Shown: piece after piece, positions 17,301-25,236 of the stretch
Position numbering within the stretch: position 1 is the first letter of the stretch
How the letters are laid out: the number at the start of each line of letters is the position of its first letter
Source: CBDDBX01 sp965225955
GTDB taxonomy: Bacteria > Acidobacteriota > Aminicenantia > UBA2199
Direction: 5' to 3'
DNA: 64,000 nucleotides
NCBI GenBank assembly: GCA_965225955.1
Contig: CBDDBX010000026.1
Location: 1 to 64,000 of the forward strand
Made by a program: the position numbers and the translations under genes
The notes under the pieces: generated by a model
What the model was told of the DNA's origin: nothing
The model's database searches: none
The model's input: the letters and a program-made list of their open reading frames with translations, nothing else

Positions 17301-17861
17301 TTATTCTGGTTTTTCGTACTCTTTTTTCAGTTTACTGTAAATTTTAAGATCAGTAAATTCTTCTCCACTCAGAAGTTCTCCGTCTCTCTCAACTCCTTCA
17401 AAAATAAAACCAGCTCTTTTTGCAACATTCTGGCTGGGAAGGTTACCTGTTGCACATTTTATCTGAATACGGTTAATATTCTTTCTGTTAAAAAGTATAT
17501 TAACCAGTGACTTCACTGCAAGAGTAATGATCCCCTTTCCCTGCATTGTTTCAGATAACCAGTAACCAACCTCTGTTTTCCTGTTAACCTTATCGCTGAA
17601 ACGGGTACCGATGATTCCTGCAAACTCACCTTCATAAAATATTGCAAAAACAAGTTCTCTTTTTTCAGCCGGGGTTTCAATTACAGACTTAATGAAGGCC
17701 TGAGTATCCTTAAGGGCTCTGGTTGTTTCAACAAAAGGCAGCCACTTTCCAAGATACTCCCGCTGCCCATCTATAGTTCTGAAAATATCTGAAGAGTGGG
17801 AAAGCCTGATCTCTTCAAGATGAATTTTGTCAGAAACTTCTACACTACTTTCTTCTTCCAT
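17301..17861 (-). CDS. GNAT-family N-acetyltransferase, RimJ/RimL-like
   Basis: The 186-residue protein has the RimJ/RimL-type layout: an N-terminal LEEIRLSH segment, GIIGTRF, VGYWLSETMQGKGI (acetyl-CoA loop QGKG) and a C-terminal NxxSQNVAKRAGF motif typical of the family. RimJ/RimL enzymes acetylate protein N-termini, but many relatives act on small molecules, so the substrate is open. It starts two bases after the end of the C_GCAxxG_C_C gene, indicating one operon. Confidence 0.85.
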   Translation of the reverse strand: MEEESSVEVSDKIHLEEIRLSHSSDIFRTIDGQREYLGKWLPFVETTRALKDTQAFIKSVIETPAEKRELVFAIFYEGEFAGIIGTRFSDKVNRKTEVGYWLSETMQGKGIITLAVKSLVNILFNRKNINRIQIKCATGNLPSQNVAKRAGFIFEGVERDGELLSGEEFTDLKIYSKLKKEYEKPE

Positions 17862-17863
17862 AA

Positions 17864-18289
17864 TTATTCAGCAGAATATTTTTTGAAAATTCTGTCAAGT
17901 ACCCTGCCACCATCTGTAATCAGCACTGAACACCCTTTCAACTCTGTAGCATGCTTATCTTTCAGAGGTTCACAGTTCATCGCTCCCATTTCGGCAACAA
18001 AATCATCAATATACTCTTTTACAATTGCTTTATATTCAGGGTGATTGTGAAACTTTACACTAAGAGCCATTACACCACCACTAATAACACCGCATGTAGC
18101 CCCAACATTCAGACCGCTTCCAAAACCTTTTGCCATCATAGCTGCAGCTCTGTCCAGTTCCAGATTGTAGACATCATTGGCTCCCAGAATGATTCTTTCA
18201 CAACAGTTCAGATGAGGAATTAATGCCCTCTCCTCTTCACTTTTACTGTAGTATTCATCAAAATCTCTTTTCAGTTTTTCGTATAACAT
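17864..18289 (-). CDS. C_GCAxxG_C_C family protein
   Basis: The 141-residue soluble protein matches the C-GCAxxG-C-C family, named for spaced cysteines: NCCER near residue 29, GATCGVISGG near residue 64, a cysteine in MNCEPL, and KGCSVLI near 120. The family is common in anaerobes and is thought to be redox- or metal-related, but its function is not established. GGAGG precedes the ATG. It is first in an operon with the GNAT gene. Confidence 0.8.
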   Translation of the reverse strand: MLYEKLKRDFDEYYSKSEEERALIPHLNCCERIILGANDVYNLELDRAAAMMAKGFGSGLNVGATCGVISGGVMALSVKFHNHPEYKAIVKEYIDDFVAEMGAMNCEPLKDKHATELKGCSVLITDGGRVLDRIFKKYSAE

Positions 18290-18952
18290 AAAACCTCCAT
18301 CTGTTTCTCAATTATAACAGAAGTCAGCCTCAATAACAGAAAAGATTACATGATCTCATGGAAACCACAAATAAATGCAGGGATAACCCTGCGTGGTTAC
18401 CCTCTCCCTTCAACAACAGAACGAAATTTATCTCATTTCAGCAGGTTTTCTATTCATCCCTGACTGACACGGACTATCACAAACTGGCACACTTAATTCA
18501 GATTGTTACATGAAACTCTTACAGATGGGATTTAAAGCACTCCAACAGGAGTGCTCTCTGGTCCGTAAAAGTCAGTAACAGTTCTGTTCTAATCCTGAAC
18601 CTGCAGGAAAAGACACAAAGAACACCCGGCTCCGCCTTGACGGACAAAGACAAACATGGACTAACACAGGTGTGTATAAGAATCATCCCATACATAGTTC
18701 CCCTCCTGAATGAGGCCGGGGTGGTTAGCGAGACTTTAATCCCCAGCCCCAAAAGAACAAACGCAAGGATGCGTCTCTACTACAGTTTTTCTTCATAAAA
18801 TTGTGCTGCCAGAAGAACAATTTAAGGTTAAATAGCAGAAATCCCCTCATATTTTAAATCTGTTTTCGAAAGAAAAGATTTAAAAAAGGAGGGATGCCTG
18901 GTACTCCAGGCGGGGTGGTATTAGAAAGTCCACCTGGCCTTAAATTATTATC
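18290..18952. other. Noncoding region with hairpins and degenerate intergenic repeats
   Basis: No convincing gene is present. Two clean hairpins are visible: GCAGGG-ATAA-CCCTGC at 18377-18392 and AGCACTCC-AACA-GGAGTGCT at 18536-18555. A degenerate copy of an ACACGGACT / GGACTAACACAGG repeat lies at about 18611-18672, and a copy of the CCTGGTACTCCAGG + GGGGTGGT repeat is at 18888-18940. A 77-codon open frame at 18519-18752 lies across the repeats and is not considered a gene. Confidence 0.7.
18888..18940. repeat. Dispersed repeat, CCTGGTACTCCAGG/GGGGTGGTATT type, copy 1
   Basis: Contains the palindromic core CCTGG-TACT-CCAGG followed by CGGGGTGGTATT. A near-identical stretch occurs at 54537-54590, and shorter GGGGTGGT relatives occur at 39695-39753 and 39823-39853. 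Confidence 0.75.
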
Positions 18953-19483
18953 TTAAATATCAATCTCTATTTTGAAGGCATTGAAGATGTGACTTGAATA
19001 TACCATTCTTGCTCCATGTTCAACTGCATCAAATATATCTATCTCTCTCCAGCCAGCATCTTTTAATGCTCTGATATCTTCAGCTCCTGTTTCTGCAGGA
19101 GTTTTAACAGCTTTAACTGTATATTTAAGCAACGCCTTCTCTTCCTCAGAAAAAATCCCCGGCAGGTTATCTGCATCAACACTCTGAAGCGCTTCAGCTT
19201 CAATTCCTGCCTGCATGAGAAAACCGGTATTCATCTTTGTGCAGTAATCATTACCGCAATCTCTTGCTACAAGAAGTCTGATCATTGCGAAAACATTGCT
19301 ACTGATTTTTTCATGCTGTGAATAGTAGCCAATCATCATTAACTGACTTTCAAGTGCATGTTCATTAATCCCAAGAACTCTTGCATTATTGGGAACCATA
19401 CCAAAAACCTTTTCCACTGCCCCATACAATCCCTTCAGTTTACCCTCAGCTTTATCCGGGGACACTGTTTTAAGAATACTCAT
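18953..19483 (-). CDS. AhpD-like (carboxymuconolactone decarboxylase family) protein
   Basis: Cytoplasmic 176-residue protein of the AhpD/CMD fold, recognised by the GYYSQHEKISSNVFAMIRLLVA-type helices around residues 52-75 and by the cysteine helix DCGNDYCTKMN. Canonical AhpD has CxYC followed by a histidine. Here the first Cys position is Asn, with a cysteine three residues earlier, and the histidine position is Asn, so alkylhydroperoxidase chemistry is doubtful. The adjacent TetR gene and an operator just upstream of its Shine-Dalgarno suggest induction by a small electrophile or oxidant (inference). Confidence 0.8.
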   Translation of the reverse strand: MSILKTVSPDKAEGKLKGLYGAVEKVFGMVPNNARVLGINEHALESQLMMIGYYSQHEKISSNVFAMIRLLVARDCGNDYCTKMNTGFLMQAGIEAEALQSVDADNLPGIFSEEEKALLKYTVKAVKTPAETGAEDIRALKDAGWREIDIFDAVEHGARMVYSSHIFNAFKIEIDI

Positions 19484-19494
19484 GCTTTCTCCTC

Positions 19495-19516
19495 AATAAT
19501 AGACTGGTCTATTATT
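19495..19516. promoter_or_regulatory. Perfect 22-bp palindrome, TetR operator of the AhpD-like gene
   Basis: AATAATAGAC-TG-GTCTATTATT is a perfect inverted repeat ten bases upstream of the ahpD-like ATG region and directly beside its Shine-Dalgarno. The core GACTGGTCTATT recurs in the tetR promoter at 20131-20152. From memory it resembles the LmrA/YxaF boxes of Bacillus subtilis. Confidence 0.75.
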
Positions 19517-19533
19517 TTTAATTTAAATTTTTT

Positions 19534-20124
19534 TTAAACTTTAAACATATTTACAAAAATTATCTTTTTGAACTGATTTAAAGGTTCAATACTTTTTGAT
19601 ACTTTAGCCCTGAGAACAGCCCCCTGCCAGTAATTCAGTATGAATGCTGCAACTTCTCTCTTATCAAGTCCTGTAAAAAACGGAGGTGAAACATCCAGTT
19701 CCTCAATACTTTTAAGAATCAGATCTTCCAGTTTATCTATTGAGTTGAAGAGATTCACTCTCATCCCTTCACTAAGATCTCCCATCTCCTGAGCAAGATT
19801 ACCAATAGGACAGCCTCCGCTACAACCTGTTCCTTTAAGTACTGTGATAAAGTGATCAAAAAACTTTTCAAGCCTCTCATGTGGCTGTAATGAATGGTTT
19901 CTCAGAGTTTTTTCAGAAACAGAAGCAAAACTCTGAGCAATATGATTTACAAGTTCAGCACCAAACTTATCTTTACTTGGGAAGTAAAAATAGAAAGAAC
20001 CTTTAGGCACACCTGCAGCCTTTAAAATCTCCTGAATGCCGGTATTATTGTAACCTTTCCGGTATACAATCTCTGCACCGACAGTCAGTATTCTATCTTT
20101 TGTTATATCACCTTTCTGTGCCAC
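19534..20124 (-). CDS. TetR-family repressor
   Basis: The 196-residue protein has an N-terminal helix-turn-helix (GIQEILKAAGVPKGSFYFYF, residues about 29-48) and a ligand domain with CSGGCPIGNLAQE, which is typical of the LmrA/YxaF/NemR-like branch. That CxxxC pair could be redox-sensitive. The start is GTG 20124: it lies six bases after a -10 box, and no ribosome binding site is present, so the mRNA is probably leaderless. The gene lies upstream of the AhpD-like gene on the same strand, and both promoters carry the same operator, so autoregulation and control of the neighbour are likely. Confidence 0.88.
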   Translation of the reverse strand: MAQKGDITKDRILTVGAEIVYRKGYNNTGIQEILKAAGVPKGSFYFYFPSKDKFGAELVNHIAQSFASVSEKTLRNHSLQPHERLEKFFDHFITVLKGTGCSGGCPIGNLAQEMGDLSEGMRVNLFNSIDKLEDLILKSIEELDVSPPFFTGLDKREVAAFILNYWQGAVLRAKVSKSIEPLNQFKKIIFVNMFKV

Positions 20125-20130
20125 AGATTA

Positions 20131-20159
20131 AAAATAGACCAGTCGTCTACTTTTGTCAA
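20131..20159 (-). promoter_or_regulatory. tetR promoter with embedded operator
   Basis: On the minus strand TTGACA (20154-20159) and TATTTT (20131-20136) are 17 bases apart. The spacer contains TAGACGACTGGTCTA, sharing GACTGGTCTATT with the 19495-19516 palindrome, so the repressor would block its own promoter. The GTG start is six bases downstream of the -10 box. Confidence 0.7.
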
Positions 20160-20168
20160 GTTATATAA

Positions 20169-21977
20169 CTATTTTCTTTTACCAGCTCTTTTTGCAGGTT
20201 TAAAAGAACTATTTTTATCGCTGCTTCTTCTTTTACCAGAATCCTTCTTTCTGCTTCCTTCTCTATCTTTTGCTGAAAAAGATCTCTCTTTATCTCTTTT
20301 ACGATCTCCACGATCTCCACGATCTTTTCTGAAACTCTTCCGGTCTCCTTTGGGTTTCTCTGAAGCAGGTTCAGCAACAATCTGTCTTCCTTTATATGCC
20401 TGATTTCCAAGACCATCAAGAAATACAGGAACTGCAGCTTCTTCAATTCCGAAGAATGAAAAGGAGTTCATTATCTCAATTTTTCCGATTTCAATATCTC
20501 TTCTGCCTGAAGCATCATTTACAATACCAATAAGGTTCTGTGGAGTTAAGCCATCTTTCTTACCAAGATTGATAAAGAGTCTCTTAAAAGAGGTATCGTC
20601 TCTTCTTTCACCCTTCTTTCTTCTCTTCTTTTCACTGAAATCGATATTCAGGTCAGGTGCGTTTTTATAGTATTCAAGAAACCTGTTAAACTCAAGAGAT
20701 ACAAACCTTTTGATAATCTCTTCCTTACTTAACCACTCAAGTTTCTTAGTAATTTTTTTCATATAGTCATCAATTCTCTCGTCTTCAACAGTAACACTCT
20801 CCATACGATCTATCATGTTAAAGAGCTGCTTCTCACAGATAACTTCACCATTGGGAACTTTCTGATATTCAAAGCCTCTGCCAGTCATCTTTTCGATATT
20901 TTTGATTTTATACTTCTCTTTCTGGTGAATCAGAGCAATTGATATTCCGGTTTTACCAGCTCTGCCTGTTCTTCCGCTTCTATGTGTATAAACCTGGATA
21001 TCGTCAGGAAGATTATAATTTATTACATGAGTCAGGTTCTCAACATCAAGTCCTCTTGCAGCAACATCTGTTGCAACAACCATCTGAAGAGCTCTGAGTC
21101 TGAACTTATTCATAACACTCTCTCTCTGAGCCTGTGACAGATCTCCGTGAAGAGCATCTGCGTTGTATCCGTCTTTAATAAGATTTTCAGCAATCTCTTT
21201 TGCTTCCCATCTGGTTCTGCAGAAGATAATACCGTAAATTGAAGGATAGTAGTCTACAATTCTCTTAAGTGCCAGATAACGATCTTTAGCTCTTACCATG
21301 TAGCATATATGACTTACATTCTCTGAACCGGAGTTTCTTGTTCCAACTTCAAGCTGAATTGGATCATTAAGGTAGGAAGATGCGATATTTTCAACCTCAG
21401 CAGGCATTGTTGCTGAGAAGAGGCAGGTTCTTTTATCATCCGGTGTTGTTGCAAGAATTGCTGTTAACTCTTCCTGAAACCCCATATTAAGCATCTCATC
21501 AGCTTCGTCCAGTACAACAGAATTTATTCCTGAAATATCTATTCTGCGTCTTTTAATAAGATCCAGCAGCCTTCCCGGGGTTGCAACAACAATCTGAACT
21601 CCCCTTGCAATACTCTTTATCTGAGTCTCAATACTGGCACCACCATAAACAGCAACAATCTTCAGACCTGACACATATTTTGCAAAATTAGTAAGGTCCT
21701 GAGCAATCTGAATACAGAGTTCCCGGGTTGGACTTAGAATAAGGGCCTGTGGAGTTGAATCTTTAGTATCTATTCTCTGAATAAGTGGTAGTCCGAATGC
21801 AGCAGTTTTACCAGTACCAGTCTGCGCCAGTCCAACAATATCACGATCGCTGTCAAGCATATGGGGTATAACTTTTGCCTGTACCGGCATAGGCTTTTCA
21901 AACCCCAGTTCTTCAATTCCTTTTAAAATATTTTTATCCAGCCCGATGTTCTCAAATCTGTTTATATCTGCACCCAT
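20169..21977 (-). CDS. DEAD-box ATP-dependent RNA helicase, DeaD/CsdA-like
   Basis: The 602-residue RNA helicase contains the Q motif (FEKPMPVQA), motif I AQTGTGKT, motif II DEAD, motif III SAT and motif VI HRSGRTGRAG. These are followed by a DbpA-type RNA-binding domain (RLFINLGKKDGL, about 470-540) and a Lys/Arg/Ser-rich tail of about 60 residues. Such enzymes remodel structured RNA in ribosome assembly and cold adaptation. It has a strong promoter 135 bases upstream and therefore a long 5' leader of about 128 bases, as seen for other cold-shock helicases, which may carry post-transcriptional control. Confidence 0.93.
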   Translation of the reverse strand: MGADINRFENIGLDKNILKGIEELGFEKPMPVQAKVIPHMLDSDRDIVGLAQTGTGKTAAFGLPLIQRIDTKDSTPQALILSPTRELCIQIAQDLTNFAKYVSGLKIVAVYGGASIETQIKSIARGVQIVVATPGRLLDLIKRRRIDISGINSVVLDEADEMLNMGFQEELTAILATTPDDKRTCLFSATMPAEVENIASSYLNDPIQLEVGTRNSGSENVSHICYMVRAKDRYLALKRIVDYYPSIYGIIFCRTRWEAKEIAENLIKDGYNADALHGDLSQAQRESVMNKFRLRALQMVVATDVAARGLDVENLTHVINYNLPDDIQVYTHRSGRTGRAGKTGISIALIHQKEKYKIKNIEKMTGRGFEYQKVPNGEVICEKQLFNMIDRMESVTVEDERIDDYMKKITKKLEWLSKEEIIKRFVSLEFNRFLEYYKNAPDLNIDFSEKKRRKKGERRDDTSFKRLFINLGKKDGLTPQNLIGIVNDASGRRDIEIGKIEIMNSFSFFGIEEAAVPVFLDGLGNQAYKGRQIVAEPASEKPKGDRKSFRKDRGDRGDRKRDKERSFSAKDREGSRKKDSGKRRSSDKNSSFKPAKRAGKRK

Positions 21978-22111
21978 TTAGAATACACTCCTTTTTCTAA
22001 GTATAGAAAACCCGATTACCATCTGAGTTGATTGAAAAGTCGGTATAAAAAGAAACTGACGATTTGGACCACTTAGAGGGGGATCAGATTATTTTTTAAT
22101 AATAGTGTAAG

Positions 22112-22140
22112 ATTATACTCTATTTCAACTTTTGTTTCAA
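22112..22140 (-). promoter_or_regulatory. Promoter of the DEAD-box helicase gene
   Basis: Minus-strand TTGAAA (22135-22140) and TATAAT (22112-22117) with a 17-base spacer. Transcription would start near 22105, giving a leader of roughly 128 bases. The rest of the 22141-22305 gap shows no gene. Confidence 0.75.
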
Positions 22141-22292
22141 GTTACCCCATAGAAACAGGCTTTTCGTTCCTTCATATAATGAGCCTGTGAACTACGCTGT
22201 TTACAAACATATGGTGTTCGGAAACTTTATATCTCCTGAAGCCGTCCTAATAAGTGTTGTTATTTTTACATGATTTTGTAAAACATAGAGGT

Positions 22293-22298
22293 TATAAT
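22293..22298 (+). promoter_or_regulatory. -10 box of the dCache gene, leaderless start
   Basis: TATAAT ends seven bases before ATG 22306. No good -35 and no Shine-Dalgarno are present, so the transcript would begin at or next to the start codon. Confidence 0.55.
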
Positions 22299-22305
22299 AT
22301 TTTAG

Positions 22306-23259
22306 ATGAAACAAAAACAAAGAGATAAAATCAGAGCTTCTGCGATACTTATCATAATAATGTCCATTGCCGCATTTTATCTGCTCAAATGGATAGACAC
22401 CTCAAAAAAACAGAGTGACAGAATTCTCAGAGAGCATATTATAAGAGGGAAAGGTATAGAAATAAAAGATCGCCTCGACCTTACAGAAAAAGCTCTCAGA
22501 ACTCTTGTTAATACCGACTGCATAATAGACTGTACAGAAGACAAACAGGAGCAGGAAGATCATCTTCCCAGACTTCTTGAAAGTTTCAGAACCCTTACAG
22601 GGGCTTCAATTATATACATAATGGATAAAAACGGAACTGTTAAATGTAGTACCAGATATGAAGACGGTAAGAGCCTCACAGGTAACAACTACTCCTTCCG
22701 ATACTATTTCAGAGCTTCCATGAAGGGCAAAAACATCCTCTACCCTGCTGTTGGAGTTACTACAGGGAAACGTGGCATCTATATGAGTAAACCTATAAAA
22801 AGTGAGGGCTCAATTACAGGAGTTGCTGTAGCTAAAATAGATATGGACTCAATAGATTCAATACTTGTTCAGTCAGGCAAAATCCTCCTTCTCTCTTCCC
22901 CGGACGGTATAGTATTCTCCTCCAGTAGTGATGCTTTTCTTCTTAAAGCAATAAAACCTCTGTCTCCGACTATAAGAAAGAAGATTGAAATAAACAGACA
23001 GTATCCGGACCTCTCGCCGGAAGTCCTTAATATTGACGATTCAACACTGCTGGTTGTTGGAGATAAAAGCTATCGTACCCTCAAAAGAGATCTTGCCATC
23101 CCTGACTGGTCACTTATAATTCTTACTCCCTCAACAACTCCTCTACCCTCTCTATCTTCATCTTACAGAAAACTGTTTATTACTATATCTGTTCTACTGC
23201 TGATACTCTATTTTGTGCTTCAGAGATCAATTATTAAATACTACAGAAAAGAAGACTAA
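22306..23259 (+). CDS. Membrane-anchored dCache (DctB-type) sensor domain protein without output domain
   Basis: The 317-residue protein has two membrane helices (about 11-27 and 289-307) that flank a periplasmic double-Cache domain. Residues 126-163 contain GNNYSFRYYFRASMKGK and GVTTGKRGIYMSKPI, which closely resemble the ligand-binding region of C4-dicarboxylate sensors such as DctB. After the second helix only nine residues remain, so no kinase, methyl-accepting or GGDEF domain follows. The frame is intact, with no kinase remnant downstream. It may signal through a partner protein or act as a binding/co-receptor subunit. The ligand is inferred only by resemblance. Confidence 0.85.
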   Translation: MKQKQRDKIRASAILIIIMSIAAFYLLKWIDTSKKQSDRILREHIIRGKGIEIKDRLDLTEKALRTLVNTDCIIDCTEDKQEQEDHLPRLLESFRTLTGASIIYIMDKNGTVKCSTRYEDGKSLTGNNYSFRYYFRASMKGKNILYPAVGVTTGKRGIYMSKPIKSEGSITGVAVAKIDMDSIDSILVQSGKILLLSSPDGIVFSSSSDAFLLKAIKPLSPTIRKKIEINRQYPDLSPEVLNIDDSTLLVVGDKSYRTLKRDLAIPDWSLIILTPSTTPLPSLSSSYRKLFITISVLLLILYFVLQRSIIKYYRKED

Positions 23260-23318
23260 ACTGTAATCTCATAAAAAGCGTAAAACTTTATTACACTTAT
23301 TAACCAAGGAAGGTCAAA

Positions 23319-24311
23319 ATGAAACAATTGTCATGGTCTCTGATTCTATTAATTCCTCTTGCTACTTTGTCCGTTAAAGGGGAACAGATCAGAGGAAAAT
23401 GGATGGGACAGAAACTACCGGGTAAAAAAGCAGCGGTTTTTGCTCCGGGAATAGTATCTACCGGAATGTATGAAAGGGATTTCACAATATCTCCAAAAGG
23501 GGATGAGATATTCTACAGAGTAAGAAACAGAAGTGGAATCAGTAAACTGGTATACCTTAAAATGAAAGGTGGTATCTGGAGTAATCCTCAGCTTGCTCCT
23601 TTTACTTCAGCCCCTCAATACAAAGATATGGAGCCGATGTTCTCGCCTGATGGCCAAAAACTCTATTTTGTATCAAACCGTCCGGGCTCTAAAAATGGAA
23701 GTTTTGATATATGGTTCACAGAAAAGCAGAAGGGCAGGTGGAAAAAACCACTCCTCCTTCCCGGTCCTGTTAACACCGATAAAGACGAATTTTATCCATC
23801 ATTTACTTCATCAGGGAGAATCTATTTTACCGGGAAAAGAGGTAGTGATCCAAACGAGTACATATTCAGAGCTACTCTTTCAGATAATGTATTCAGCAAT
23901 GTTGAGAAACTGGGCACAAGGCCAAACTCAGGAATAGCCAGATACAATGCATTTATTGCTGTCGATGAATCCTATATTATAGTTCCTCAGTACAGAAAAA
24001 AAGATAAGAGACCATATGAAGCCTATTTCATTTGCTTCAGATCTTCAGATGACACATGGTCGCATCCCATTAACCTTTCTGAAGTGATTATACCTGAAAG
24101 CAGACAGAATCACAGTGCTTATGTGACACCAGACGGCAGACATCTCTTCTTTATGGCAAACAGAGTACATAAACCTGAAGAAGTTTTTAAAAAGGGATTA
24201 ACTTATAAAAAGATAGCAGAATTTCACAATAGCCACAAAAACAGTAATCCCGATATCTACTGGATCGATGCATCAGTAATAGAAGATCTCAGAGTAAAAG
24301 CCCAGTGGTAG
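23319..24311 (+). CDS. Secreted PD40/TolB-like beta-propeller protein
   Basis: The 330-residue exported protein has a signal peptide (about 1-21, cleavage near VKG-EQ) and WD40-like PD40 repeats such as EPMFSPDGQKLYFVSNRPG, NTDKDEFYPSFT and VTPDGRHLFFMANR. PD40 propellers usually mediate protein contacts in the periplasm or on the surface; no catalytic motif is seen. AAGGTC precedes the ATG. It precedes the secreted MBL hydrolase by a 14-base gap and may be co-transcribed with it. Confidence 0.8.
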   Translation: MKQLSWSLILLIPLATLSVKGEQIRGKWMGQKLPGKKAAVFAPGIVSTGMYERDFTISPKGDEIFYRVRNRSGISKLVYLKMKGGIWSNPQLAPFTSAPQYKDMEPMFSPDGQKLYFVSNRPGSKNGSFDIWFTEKQKGRWKKPLLLPGPVNTDKDEFYPSFTSSGRIYFTGKRGSDPNEYIFRATLSDNVFSNVEKLGTRPNSGIARYNAFIAVDESYIIVPQYRKKDKRPYEAYFICFRSSDDTWSHPINLSEVIIPESRQNHSAYVTPDGRHLFFMANRVHKPEEVFKKGLTYKKIAEFHNSHKNSNPDIYWIDASVIEDLRVKAQW

Positions 24312-24325
24312 GAAATGGAGGCGTA

Positions 24326-24997
24326 ATGAGTATAACAAAATCGATAATACCGGTATTTTTTACCTTTTTACTTTCAGTTTCACTTATGGCTCAGGAAGCA
24401 GTGAAAGTTGAAACTATTGAAGTGGATTTTGGAAACGATTTTACACAGAACGTATATATTGTTTATAACAAGAATACAAAGGATGCTCTGATCATAGATC
24501 CTGGTAAAGCCGATCCATCAATTGAAGAGTTTATAACAATAGAGAAACTTAAAGTAAGAAAGATATTGAATACTCATGGCCATGGTGATCATATTGGTGG
24601 TAACCGTTATTACTCTGACCTTTATAAGGTAGATATTATAGGTCCAGCAGGTGATAAATCAAGATATAGTGGAAGAAACAGTAAAAACAGGCCCCACAGA
24701 TTTATATCTTCAGAAGATACAAGTCTCAGTGCCGGGAGCCTGAAGCTTACAATAATCTCTACTCCCGGTCATACAGCAGGGAGCATCTGTTTTCTCACAG
24801 GAAACTATCTTTTCTCAGGAGACACACTCTTCTACGAGAGTATTGGCCGAACATCCACAGATGAGGCAGAGAGACTTCAGATAGATGGAATAAAGAAGAA
24901 ACTTCTCACTCTTCCTGACTCAACTGAAGTCTTTCCGGGACACGGTTCATCAACAACAATAGGCTACGAAAAGAGACACAACAAATTTTTGCAATAG
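24326..24997 (+). CDS. Secreted metallo-beta-lactamase-fold hydrolase, glyoxalase II-like
   Basis: The 223-residue protein has a signal peptide ending near SLMAQ and the Zn ligands of the MBL fold: THGHGDHIGG, TPGHTAGS, LFSGDTLF and a final FPGHGS. This arrangement is that of glyoxalase II-type thioesterase relatives, but a periplasmic location is unusual for that role, so the substrate is uncertain. ATG 24326 is chosen because GGAGG lies six bases upstream; an in-frame GTG at 24305 overlaps the previous gene. Confidence 0.85.
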   Translation: MSITKSIIPVFFTFLLSVSLMAQEAVKVETIEVDFGNDFTQNVYIVYNKNTKDALIIDPGKADPSIEEFITIEKLKVRKILNTHGHGDHIGGNRYYSDLYKVDIIGPAGDKSRYSGRNSKNRPHRFISSEDTSLSAGSLKLTIISTPGHTAGSICFLTGNYLFSGDTLFYESIGRTSTDEAERLQIDGIKKKLLTLPDSTEVFPGHGSSTTIGYEKRHNKFLQ

Positions 24998-25002
24998 TTT
25001 AA

Positions 25003-25027
25003 AAACTGTCACATAATGTGGCAGTTT
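25003..25027 (+). terminator. Terminator after the MBL hydrolase gene
   Basis: Eleven-pair stem AAACTGTCACA / TGTGGCAGTTT (one G-U pair) with loop TAA, followed by a pyrimidine-rich run. The remaining 25028-25236 gap is AT-rich with no gene visible. Confidence 0.7.
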
Positions 25028-25236
25028 CTCCTTTTCCTGAAATTGTCCAATCCCTGATACATATTCAGTTCTTTGGAATTATTAAAACTCTATTCAAACC
25101 GGAATAAGTACTCAGATCATTACCATTCTACTTTTTAAATCCAAAACTCTTTTACAGCTTTATATATTTCCCCCAGTATGATATATTTATCTATCAATAA
25201 AAAATTATCATAAAAGGCACTAATCATTAAATTATC

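Noticed and set aside
18519..18752. 77-codon frame in the 18.3-18.9 kb gap
   Set aside because: It runs through degenerate repeats, has no ribosome binding site and no family resemblance.
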